In this document: positions 1 through 5,430 of the stretch, in pieces
How positions within the stretch are numbered: the first letter of the stretch is position 1
Layout: each line of letters opens with the position of its first letter
Source of the DNA: Vulcanimicrobiota bacterium
Lineage (GTDB): Bacteria; Vulcanimicrobiota; Vulcanimicrobiia; Vulcanimicrobiales; Vulcanimicrobiaceae
Direction of reading: 5' to 3'
DNA length: 6,470 nucleotides
Assembly (NCBI GenBank): GCA_019247395.1
Contig: JAFAOZ010000169.1
Span: 1-6,470 of the forward strand
The notes under the pieces: generated by a model
What the model saw: only the letters and a program-made list of their open reading frames with translations
Database searches by the model: none
What the model was told of the DNA's origin: nothing
Made by a program: the position numbers and the translations under genes

Positions 1-153
1 CAGTCGGTCGAGATCGGCTATCGCGAAGGCGCGAGCTCGAGCCTGGATGTTGCCGACGCACGCCGCACCTACGCGCAAGCCTCCGCCGACGCGCTCGTTG
101 CGGAGTATCAACACGCGCTTGCGGTTGCCATCGTCGAGGTGATCGTCCCGTGA
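1..153 (+). CDS. TolC-family outer-membrane efflux protein, C-terminal fragment
   Basis: The first 50 codons read open in frame 1 and end in TGA at 151-153; the start lies outside the window. The visible peptide begins QSVEIGYREGASSSLDVADA and continues as a long amphipathic helix rich in Ala and Gln. The pattern YREGA-S-S-LDV-DA-R, followed by a helical stretch, is typical of the last helical hairpin of TolC/OprM-type outer-membrane channels, which export substrates across the outer membrane as trimers. It overlaps the next gene, an efflux adaptor, by the four bases GTGA, so the two are translationally coupled and probably form one efflux system. Only about a tenth of the usual length of some 430-480 residues is visible, so the subfamily cannot be assigned. 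Confidence 0.8.
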   Translation, partial: QSVEIGYREGASSSLDVADARRTYAQASADALVAEYQHALAVAIVEVIVP

Positions 154-1271
154 AAAGAGCCGTGATGCTGATGGCGTTTGCATTGGCGGCCTGCGCGCAC
201 AAGGCTCCGCCGCCGGCGGCATCGCAACCGGGCGTTCCGGTCGCAATCGTTCGCGAAGGGAGCGTCGAGCAGACGGTGGCGCTTGCGGGACGCGTCGGTG
301 CGCCCGCCGGCACTCAGACGAAGCTGTCGTTTTCGGTGCCCGGCACGATAGCAGCCGTGGACGTTCGACTGGGGCAGCACGTTTCGCAAGGTGAGACGCT
401 CGCGCGACTCGACGACACGCCGTATTCGCTCGGAGCGCAACAAGCCGGTGCGGAAGCGCGCGCCGCCGCCGCCGGCGCAGCCTTGGCCGGCGTCGATCGC
501 GTCTCGGTACGGCTTCAAGTGGATGAGGCGCAGCTCGCGCGCCAGGAGCGCCTCTATCACGCAGGCGTCGTCGCGTTACGCGACGTGCAGGCGGCGCAAG
601 GGGCGGTCGCAGCGGATCGCGCGGAGGCCGCCGGCGCGCGCGAACAGCAGGCGCAGGCGCAGGCGCAGTCGCATGCGGCGAGCCTGCACGCACAGAGCGC
701 GCAATACGACGTCTCGCGTACGTCGCTTCGCGCGCCGTTCGATGCAACCGTCGCGGGAATTTTCGCGCAGGCAGGCCAAACGGTGGATGCCTCAACGGCG
801 GTCGTCGCGCTTGCCTCAAGTGCGCAGAACGGCGCAACGCTCGACGTACCGGTATCGCAGCTGGCGCGCGTGCAAGCCGGCGAGCCGGTGACGCTGCGAA
901 CGAGCGACGCACGCTGGAACGGCCGCATCAGCGGTATCGCAACGGCGGTCGATCCGGCGACGGGGTTAGCGGTTGCGAGCGTCGCCGGCGTGCCCGCGAA
1001 CGTCGCGCCGGGAACACCGGTCGATGCGACCGTCGTTGTCGGCGTCGCACGCGGCGTGGTCGTGCCGCGCAGCGCCGTCGTCGAAGATCCTCAAACCGGC
1101 GCCGAGCTCGTCTTCGTGCGATCGGCCGGCGGTAAGTTCGAAGCGCGGCGCGTTACGATCGACGCGCGCGACGATCGGTTCGCGCGGGTGACGTCCGGCG
1201 TGCACATCGGCGAGCGCGTCGCGTCCTCGGGCGCGATCGATTTGCTGGCGCCTGCCGGCCAGCAACCGTAA
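150..1271 (+). CDS. Efflux periplasmic adaptor lipoprotein (HlyD/RND membrane fusion protein family)
   Basis: This 373-residue protein links an inner-membrane pump to a TolC-type channel across the periplasm. The N-terminus MKRAVMLMAFALAAC is a lipoprotein signal with lipobox LAAC and the lipidated Cys at 15. Two half-lipoyl motifs sit at about 58-90 (VPGTIAAVDVRLGQHVSQGE) and 191-222 (LRAPFDATVAGIFAQAGQTV). Between them is an Ala/Gln/Arg-rich helical hairpin (about 95-190) that would contact the TolC partner. Beta-barrel and membrane-proximal domains follow (about 228-365, with VVVPRSAVV near 303-311). The start is GTG at 150, chosen because it gives the intact lipoprotein signal and a GTGA overlap with the TolC gene; the internal ATG at 165 would remove the basic n-region. 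No pump gene follows, since a convergent gene begins 7 bp downstream, so the pump must be upstream or elsewhere. Substrate unknown. Confidence 0.9.
   Translation: MKRAVMLMAFALAACAHKAPPPAASQPGVPVAIVREGSVEQTVALAGRVGAPAGTQTKLSFSVPGTIAAVDVRLGQHVSQGETLARLDDTPYSLGAQQAGAEARAAAAGAALAGVDRVSVRLQVDEAQLARQERLYHAGVVALRDVQAAQGAVAADRAEAAGAREQQAQAQAQSHAASLHAQSAQYDVSRTSLRAPFDATVAGIFAQAGQTVDASTAVVALASSAQNGATLDVPVSQLARVQAGEPVTLRTSDARWNGRISGIATAVDPATGLAVASVAGVPANVAPGTPVDATVVVGVARGVVVPRSAVVEDPQTGAELVFVRSAGGKFEARRVTIDARDDRFARVTSGVHIGERVASSGAIDLLAPAGQQP
648..668 (+). repeat. Short hexanucleotide tandem repeat in the adaptor gene
   Basis: Three exact copies of CAGGCG followed by CAG encode a Gln-Ala run in the helical hairpin of the efflux adaptor. 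The six-base period keeps the reading frame, so copy-number change would lengthen or shorten the coiled coil by two residues at a time. It is most likely ordinary low-complexity coding sequence. Confidence 0.5.
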
Positions 1272-1278
1272 CCCGGCT

Positions 1279-2598
1279 CTAGCGCACGAGGCGGAGTGCG
1301 CGCTCCTTCGGCTCGACGTGCGACGCGGCGGCTCGCGCGTCGGCCGGCATGGCGGACTCCAGCTTGTGCGCCAAGATCTGCAAAACGCGCGGCCACACGT
1401 AGCGCTTCGCGGTCTCTTCACCGGCGGCGGTAATCGCATGCGCGAGGTCGTGATCTTCGATGAGCAGCTTTAAGTTTGCGGCGAGCTCGCGCGGGTTTGC
1501 CGTATCGCAGACGATCGCATTGGTGTAGGGCTCGGTGTAATCTTCGCCGGTCGAGCCGGTTACCGCGAGGCCGCCGACCGCCATAACTTCCAAACCAACG
1601 AGCCCAAACGGTTCCCGTCCGCTGTTGGCGAGAGCGGCCTCGGCCACGTGATAGAGCACGTGCAACGCCTCTTCGGGCAGAAAGCTGCGCACGTTCACGA
1701 TCGAACCCGGCGCCGATGCAATGGCATCGAGCACGTCCTCGGGTTCGTGCGACGCGACGGTGAGATTTTCGACGTAGAGCCCACACTCCGCGGCGCGCTG
1801 CAGTACGGCCTCGCCGTACTCCTCGCGGCCGCCGCGCATGACGAGCGTTGCTTCGGGATGGAGCTTTACCAAATCGGCGAGCGCGTCAATCGCTTGCATC
1901 CAGCGCTTGTCGGGCTCGAAGCGCGCGACCTTGACGAAGAGCGGGCGCCGGTTCTCAAACTTCTTGAGCGCGCCGCGCACGAGCTTTTTATCGGCGCCGT
2001 CGAGCAGCCGCTCTGGAATGCCGTTGGGAATGACGAGCGATTCGACGCCGCGCGCAGCGAGCTCGAACTTCATGTACCGGCTGACGGTGGTGATTTGCGC
2101 GGCCTTTTCGAGCGCGATCCAATCGATTGTATCGAAGCCGTAGGTGTTATTGGCGTTCCAGGTGAGAATCGCGCGTTCGCGTAAATCGGCGGCACGCAGC
2201 GCCGCATCGAGCGCGATGAGCGCGGGCGCCGTTTGCCAGTCTTCGGCGATCACGAGCACGCGTTCGTGGTGCATAGCCGCTTGGGTAACGATCGTTTCGG
2301 TTACAAATGACGGAACGCTCGCTGCATAGTCGGCCATTTTCGCGTGCTCGCCGTCGTAGACGTTGGCGGGATGATACGCGGATATCCATTGGCACCAGCG
2401 CCGCAGCTCGAGATTCTCGCGCAGCGTTTCGCTCGGCGGGAGCGCAGGGTCGCCAATGAAGATCACGGTCGTGGCGAGTCCCATATCGGCCAGCGCGGCG
2501 CTCATCTCGGTTACCCGCGTGCCAAGGCCGCCGACCATAGAGTATGGATCCGGCCCTTCAAACGAGAGGATGACCGCGTTTCTCGCCAAGGCTAGCAT
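1279..2598 (-). CDS. GT-B glycosyltransferase (GT4/glycogen-synthase-like)
   Basis: This 439-residue protein probably transfers a sugar from a nucleotide-sugar donor in the cytoplasm; acceptor and product are unknown. The N-terminal Rossmann domain begins NAVILSFEGPDPYSMVGGLG; the GGLG loop (residues 23-26) followed by a helix resembles the acceptor/donor loop of glycogen and starch synthases. The C-terminal donor domain has VARFEPDKRW (about 224-233) and ends in the retaining-GT signature E-x7-E, EPFGLVGLE (329-337), followed by AVGGLAVTG. Three starts are possible. ATG at 2598 is used here because the conserved core begins six residues later. GTG at 2619 has a GGGGGAG purine tract 11 bp upstream, and an ATG at 2685 would run inside the divergent gene and is unlikely. 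The gene stands alone, convergent with the adaptor and divergent from the LolA-like gene. Family confident, substrate not. Confidence 0.82.
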   Translation of the reverse strand: MLALARNAVILSFEGPDPYSMVGGLGTRVTEMSAALADMGLATTVIFIGDPALPPSETLRENLELRRWCQWISAYHPANVYDGEHAKMADYAASVPSFVTETIVTQAAMHHERVLVIAEDWQTAPALIALDAALRAADLRERAILTWNANNTYGFDTIDWIALEKAAQITTVSRYMKFELAARGVESLVIPNGIPERLLDGADKKLVRGALKKFENRRPLFVKVARFEPDKRWMQAIDALADLVKLHPEATLVMRGGREEYGEAVLQRAAECGLYVENLTVASHEPEDVLDAIASAPGSIVNVRSFLPEEALHVLYHVAEAALANSGREPFGLVGLEVMAVGGLAVTGSTGEDYTEPYTNAIVCDTANPRELAANLKLLIEDHDLAHAITAAGEETAKRYVWPRVLQILAHKLESAMPADARAAASHVEPKERALRLVR

Positions 2599-2628
2599 CG
2601 GAAACGCCAGTTGGCACACGGCGGAAAA

Positions 2629-2642
2629 AACTCCCCCAAGTA
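2629..2642. promoter_or_regulatory. Possible CsoR/RcnR-family operator (C-tract site)
   Basis: The sequence AACTCCCCCAAGTA lies between the divergent glycosyltransferase and LolA-like genes. It reads as AACT, five C, A, AGTA. From memory, RcnR-type nickel/cobalt repressors bind TACT, a six-base G/C tract, one spacer base and AGTA, so this is similar but one base shorter and with one arm base changed. A further GGGG at 2643-2646 pairs with the C-tract as a pseudo-palindrome. It lies just upstream of the -10 box of the rightward gene, where a bound repressor would block RNA polymerase. The purine tracts could instead serve simply as ribosome-binding sequences for the two genes. Confidence 0.3.
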
Positions 2643-2646
2643 GGGG

Positions 2647-2652
2647 TATACT
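2647..2652 (+). promoter_or_regulatory. -10 box of the LolA-like gene
   Basis: TATACT matches the bacterial -10 consensus at five of six positions and lies only 4 bp before the first ATG at 2657. Transcription would be expected to start about 7 bp downstream, at or very near the second ATG (2660), giving a leaderless message. No convincing -35 box is present at the normal spacing; the position is occupied by an A-run and the C-tract, which would fit an activator-dependent or regulated promoter. Confidence 0.45.
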
Positions 2653-2656
2653 TAGT

Positions 2657-3259
2657 ATGATGAACGCTGCGAAAGGCGCCGTCACGGGAGGCGCGTCTCT
2701 CGTTTTCCTTATGCTTGCGCTGCCCGCCGTAGCGAGTACCCGCGAGCCGCCGCCGAACTATACGTTCAAGCTCGACGTCGTCATGGCAATGCGTCACTTC
2801 CCCTGGCTGCACTTCCACATGCAAGGCATCGGGGTGTACGAGCTTGGCGTCAGCTATACGGTGCACTTCACGTCGGTGCCGTGGTTTGTTCCGAAGAACC
2901 ATAACGACGCCGATCTATCCATGATGGACCCGCTGATGTGGCCGAAGCACTATCTCTATCAGCAAACCGGGCAGCACGATGGCGACACGATCTTTGAACT
3001 CCATGCGATCGACGATCCGAAACTGCGCAGCGCCACGGTGACGCTGGGACCGGGCGGCCTTGCGCGTGACGTCAATGCGACCTACATTGACGGGACGACG
3101 ATTGAGACTCAGGTAAGCAACAGTAGCGTGAACGGCTTCCTGCTGCCGGTAGCGATGACGGCCGATATCAACGAGCCGCACCTCGCCCTCTCCGCCACCG
3201 CCGACTTTAAGGACTACGCCTTTAACTCTGCGGCACGATCGAATACGATGTCGCAGTGA
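2657..3259 (+). CDS. Secreted protein of unknown function, possible LolA-like fold
   Basis: A 200-residue protein that I do not recognise as a named family. Residues 1-27 form a Sec signal peptide: a Lys at 6, a hydrophobic core SLVFLMLALPAV, and probable cleavage after AVA(S) near 26-27. The mature part alternates short beta-like stretches (YTFKLDVVMAM, YELGVSYTVHF, TIFELHAIDD, NATYIDGTTIE) and ends in ADFKDYAF. Strands followed by a dG-T-I-E strand and a late F-LP-A strand recall LolA/DUF4292-type lipid- or hydrophobe-binding folds, but this is inference. The segment MRHFPWLHFHMQG (45-57) is rich in His, Met and aromatic residues and might bind metal. ATG at 2657 and 2660 are adjacent; either keeps the signal peptide, and extension to upstream codons would overlap the divergent gene. 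It overlaps the next gene by GTGA. Confidence 0.7.
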   Translation: MMNAAKGAVTGGASLVFLMLALPAVASTREPPPNYTFKLDVVMAMRHFPWLHFHMQGIGVYELGVSYTVHFTSVPWFVPKNHNDADLSMMDPLMWPKHYLYQQTGQHDGDTIFELHAIDDPKLRSATVTLGPGGLARDVNATYIDGTTIETQVSNSSVNGFLLPVAMTADINEPHLALSATADFKDYAFNSAARSNTMSQ

Positions 3260-3609
3260 GCGAACTCGCACAACAAACCTGCGTGCCGTGCCGCGGCGGC
3301 GTGCCGCCGCTCGACGATGCCGCGATCGCGCCGCTGCTGGCGCAAATCGGGCAAGGCTGGCGCGTCGTCGAACGACCCGACGCAAAACGCGGCAGCGTCA
3401 AAATACTAACCTGCGCCTACAAGTTCGACGACTTCGCGGGGGCGATGGCCGCGGCCGCGCGCATCGGCGCCGTCGCCGAAGAGCAGCAGCACCACCCCGA
3501 TTTGCACGTTTCCTGGGGAAAGCTTGTGGTCGATATTTGGACGCATAAAATCGGCGGTCTGACCGAGAGCGACTTTATTTTCGCCGCCAAGTGCGATGCC
3601 GTAGCGTAG
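3256..3609 (+). CDS. Pterin-4a-carbinolamine dehydratase (4a-hydroxytetrahydrobiopterin dehydratase)
   Basis: A 117-residue cytosolic enzyme that dehydrates 4a-hydroxytetrahydropterin to quinonoid dihydropterin, recycling the cofactor of aromatic amino-acid hydroxylases; some bacterial homologues are instead tied to molybdopterin metabolism. The whole DCoH/PhhB fold is present at normal length. It has W35-R-V-V and F57-DDF60 in the first part, then EEQQHHP (75-81) with the two active-site histidines H79 and H80, and THKIGGLTESDF (96-107) with the third histidine H97. The N-terminal CVPCRGGVPPL is the usual extension of bacterial members. The start is GTG at 3256, overlapping the stop of the secreted protein gene by GTGA; this implies coupling with a secreted protein of unknown role, which is unexpected. 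No phenylalanine hydroxylase gene is in the window. A hairpin follows the stop directly. Confidence 0.93.
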   Translation: MSELAQQTCVPCRGGVPPLDDAAIAPLLAQIGQGWRVVERPDAKRGSVKILTCAYKFDDFAGAMAAAARIGAVAEEQQHHPDLHVSWGKLVVDIWTHKIGGLTESDFIFAAKCDAVA

Positions 3610-3612
3610 AAA

Positions 3613-3640
3613 GAGGAGACCGGCTTTCACCGATCCCCTC
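3613..3640 (+). terminator. Terminator-like hairpin after the dehydratase gene
   Basis: Three bases after the dehydratase stop, GAGGAGACCGG (3613-3623) can pair with CCGATCCCCTC (3630-3640) at nine of eleven positions around a six-base loop, CTTTCA. There is no T-tract after it, so it is not a classical intrinsic terminator; it could be an end-protecting stem or one that works with other factors. The position supports a transcript end here. Confidence 0.35.
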
Positions 3641-3727
3641 CCCTCGCGCCACGGGCCTTGGCAGATCCGTGAGCGGCCTTAACATTACGACAACCCTCTG
3701 CCCATACTTCTTGCGGTTGAGCCACAC
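3641..3727. other. Non-coding stretch without recognised elements
   Basis: Between the hairpin and the -35 box there is no ATG on the plus strand, no open frame of note, and no tRNA or other structured RNA that I can recognise. A weak inverted pair CACGG/CCGTG (around 3651-3672, loop 12) is the only structure seen. It probably serves as spacer or holds upstream regulatory sites not identifiable by eye. Confidence 0.4.
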
Positions 3728-3757
3728 TTGACTGTTAGGCGCTCCTAAGTGTAGATT
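3728..3757 (+). promoter_or_regulatory. Promoter of the cytochrome-barrel/YceI/hemerythrin operon
   Basis: TTGACT (3728-3733) matches the -35 consensus at five of six positions. An 18-bp spacer is followed by TAGATT (3752-3757), a -10 box of the TAnnnT type matching four of six positions. Transcription is predicted to start around 3763-3764, which is the GTG start codon of the next gene, so the message would be leaderless. No Shine-Dalgarno sequence at a useful distance from 3763 is present, which agrees with that. Two palindromes overlap this promoter. Confidence 0.6.
3735..3748. promoter_or_regulatory. Operator half 1: palindrome TTAGGCGCTCCTAA in the promoter spacer
   Basis: The arms TTAGG and CCTAA are perfect inverted repeats around CGCT. 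The site lies entirely between the -35 and -10 boxes. It differs by one base from the symmetric form TTAGGC-NN-GCCTAA. TTAGG/CCTAA arms are those of DtxR/IdeR-type iron-responsive boxes, although the classical box has a longer centre, so the regulator family is an inference. Confidence 0.5.
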
Positions 3758-3770
3758 TAGGCGTGCTTAA
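3757..3770. promoter_or_regulatory. Operator half 2: palindrome TTAGGCGTGCTTAA over the start codon
   Basis: This is a second copy of the upstream palindrome, again one base from TTAGGC-NN-GCCTAA, and with flanking T and A it extends to 16 bp (3756-3771) with one mismatched pair. It starts exactly 22 bp after the first copy, about two helical turns, so two dimers could bind the same DNA face. It covers the last base of the -10 box, the predicted transcription start and the GTG start codon. Confidence 0.5.
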
Positions 3771-4830
3771 ATTGCTGGTTGGGATCGCGCTCTTCGCCCA
3801 CCAGTACGGCGTCACGTGCGCCAAGTGCCATTCGGTGATCCCGCATCTCAACGAATTCGGCACTGCCTTTATGGCAAACGGCGAGCGCTTTCCCCAGATC
3901 AGCTCGGGACCGGCTGTTCCGCTCGCGGTGAAAGTGAACGTGGTGGATTCGAGCGCGTATCAGGGCAACGGCCCCAACGGCCAAGGCTTGCCGAAACTGA
4001 TCGTCGACGAAGTGGAGGCGTTCACGAGCGCGACGATCGGCAGCCGTGCAAACTTTTTCGTCGAGCAATATCTCGTTGACGGCGGTGAGCCAGGCCGTTT
4101 ACGCGACGCGTGGGTCGCGGATCGCCTCAACCCGTGGGATTCACGAATACCGCTTGCGATTCAAGGCGGTCAGTTTACACTGCCGCTTCCGGTCGACCCC
4201 GAAACGTTTCGCGATACGTATCAAGAGTACGCTCCGTACGTGCAGCGCGTCGGCGCGAATCCGTTCGAGCTGTTCGATGCGCAACCGGGCGTGCGATTGA
4301 GCGCCGGAAATCCGTTGCGTGGATTCAACGTGCAGTTCTTCGGCGGCGCGGGCAGCGAATTGTATGCACAACAAGCGATGGGGGCGTTGACCTTGAGCTT
4401 TTTCCGCTACGGCGGTTCGCAACCGATCGGCACAACGTCGTTGGACCACTTCACGCGCACGGGGTACGGCGTAACGTATGGTCAGTGGATGCGGTTTTCA
4501 AGCGAAGCGGTGCTCGTGCAAGGCTGGGATTCGAACTGCGGCATTCCGCCCTTCCCTTCGACGCCGCTCAGGGCAGGCTCGCTCAGGGCAGGGCCGGGCT
4601 GCGCCTCGAGCGGCGGCTTCGAACAGATTCGTTATGCGTTCGGCCGGCGGCTCTTTGCCGAGGCGCGATACGAGGGAACGAACGATCCGACCAACGGCTT
4701 TACGCGCGACGGCGTCGTCCTGCTCGGTTACGGGCCTACCGAGAACAGCCGCGTGACGATCGAAAACGTCATCGCGCATTCGCCGCGCACGAGCAATACG
4801 ATGAACGCTCAGTTTACCATCGCGTATTAG
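3763..4830 (+). CDS. Putative monoheme cytochrome-porin (Cyc2-like architecture)
   Basis: A 355-residue protein with one c-type haem site, CAKCH (19-23), close to the N-terminus, followed by PHLNEFGTAFMANGERFP and a long body of alternating strands and Gly/Asn-rich turns (for example GFNVQFFGG, ALTLSFFRYG, GYGVTYGQWM, GVVLLGYG). It ends in NAQFTIAY with a C-terminal Tyr, the usual assembly signal of outer-membrane barrels. A single N-terminal haem plus barrel is the layout of Cyc2-type fused cytochrome-porins that move electrons across the outer membrane, some of them iron oxidases. I infer only architecture, not orthology; it is somewhat shorter than Cyc2. The start is GTG at 3763, the only usual start after an in-frame stop at 3736-3738. 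That leaves a signal peptide of only about 12 residues (MLKLLVGIALFA), which is odd. A repeat-like insert occupies 264-276. Confidence 0.6.
   Translation: MLKLLVGIALFAHQYGVTCAKCHSVIPHLNEFGTAFMANGERFPQISSGPAVPLAVKVNVVDSSAYQGNGPNGQGLPKLIVDEVEAFTSATIGSRANFFVEQYLVDGGEPGRLRDAWVADRLNPWDSRIPLAIQGGQFTLPLPVDPETFRDTYQEYAPYVQRVGANPFELFDAQPGVRLSAGNPLRGFNVQFFGGAGSELYAQQAMGALTLSFFRYGGSQPIGTTSLDHFTRTGYGVTYGQWMRFSSEAVLVQGWDSNCGIPPFPSTPLRAGSLRAGPGCASSGGFEQIRYAFGRRLFAEARYEGTNDPTNGFTRDGVVLLGYGPTENSRVTIENVIAHSPRTSNTMNAQFTIAY
4554..4592 (+). repeat. Dispersed-repeat-like insert with two 13-bp direct copies
   Basis: CGCTCAGGGCAGG occurs twice (4565-4577 and 4580-4592), 15 bp apart, preceded by CCCTTCGACGC. The start, CCCTTCGACGCCGCTCAGGG, has CCCT/AGGG ends and strongly resembles a dispersed repeat (CCCTTCGAC-n-GCTCAGGG) that I recall from intergenic regions of many bacterial genomes. 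Here it lies inside the cytochrome-barrel gene, is read in frame as PSTPLRAGSLRAG, and is flanked by Cys259 and Cys280, probably in an outer loop. Confidence 0.6.
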
Positions 4831-4834
4831 CGCG

Positions 4835-5374
4835 ATGAAGACGGTCGCTCTCGTTGCTCTGTCCGCGGCGCTGGCCGCCACCCCGCAGTTTCCGCGCGCA
4901 ATCGATCCCGCGCGGTCGCACGCGAGCTTCAGCGTGCAGCACATCTGGGTGGAGCGCGTGACGGGCGTGGTGCCGATCCTCAGCGGTTCGGTGACGCTTG
5001 CGCAAGGATCTAAAATTCCGACCAGCGTGCAAGCGGTCCTCGATTCCACCAGCGTCCATAGCGGTGAGCCCGACCGCGACCGTTCGCTGGAATCGCCGGA
5101 CTTTTTTGACTCGCAACGTTACCCACAATGGACCTTTGGGAGCACGCGAATCGTGCCGCGCGGGAATGACGCGTTCGAGATGGACGGCGACCTCACGATT
5201 CACGGCGTCACGCAGCTCGAACACGTGAACGTGACGATCGGCGGCACGGCTTCGGAACCCGTGTACCACGGGATGGCGACAATAGACCGCCACGCATTCG
5301 GGATGGCGACGACGCGGCTGGAACCCGCAATCGGCGCAAGGGTGGACGTGACGCTCGATATCGTGCTGAAGTAG
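4835..5374 (+). CDS. YceI-family periplasmic protein
   Basis: A 179-residue member of the YceI family, small lipocalin-like barrels that bind polyisoprenoid or quinone-like lipids in the periplasm; many are linked to respiration or stress, but the exact role is usually unknown. A signal peptide MKTVALVALSAALAA is followed by probable cleavage near 15-16. Family motifs are in order: SHASFSVQHIWVERVTG (28-44), DSTSVHSGEPDRDRSLESPD then FFDSQRYPQWTF (70-101), and DLTIHGVTQ (119-127). Length is typical and complete. The ATG lies only 4 bp after the stop of the cytochrome-barrel gene and has no clear Shine-Dalgarno sequence, so it is likely translated by coupling from the upstream gene. The neighbourhood of a haem-barrel and a hemerythrin suggests a part in periplasmic electron or quinone handling, which is inference. 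Confidence 0.92.
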   Translation: MKTVALVALSAALAATPQFPRAIDPARSHASFSVQHIWVERVTGVVPILSGSVTLAQGSKIPTSVQAVLDSTSVHSGEPDRDRSLESPDFFDSQRYPQWTFGSTRIVPRGNDAFEMDGDLTIHGVTQLEHVNVTIGGTASEPVYHGMATIDRHAFGMATTRLEPAIGARVDVTLDIVLK

Positions 5375-5430
5375 CGCGTCGTTTGCTTGACCGCCGTCGC
5401 CGTTTTGCGCGCCTGCGCGGCGGGAATGCC

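Noticed and set aside
1648..2184. A 178-codon plus-strand open frame antisense to the glycosyltransferase
   Set aside because: No recognisable motifs; it mirrors codon bias of the glycosyltransferase, whose own motifs (GGLG, E-x7-E) are clear.
2456..2656. Upstream extension of the LolA-like secreted protein
   Set aside because: The region is the 5' coding part of the divergent glycosyltransferase, and the extension would bury the signal peptide internally.
2599..2685. Upstream extension of the glycosyltransferase from ATG 2685
   Set aside because: It would overlap the signal-peptide region and promoter of the divergent gene. The extra 29 residues look like a hydrophobic stretch by chance, and the conserved domain starts just after 2598.
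4110..4838. A 242-codon plus-strand open frame overlapping the haem-barrel gene
   Set aside because: It is extremely Arg-rich with no domain pattern, as expected of an out-of-frame reading of GC-rich coding DNA; the other frame has a haem motif and barrel strands.
5383..5430. TTG start adding 16 residues to the hemerythrin
   Set aside because: The added sequence is Arg-rich and unlike the family; ATG 5431 has a GGGA tract at a suitable distance and directly precedes the usual short N-terminus.
5375..5430. TTGACC at 5386-5391 as a -35 box for a separate hemerythrin promoter
   Set aside because: No -10-like sequence lies 16-19 bp downstream in this GC-rich spacer, so co-transcription with the YceI gene is more likely.
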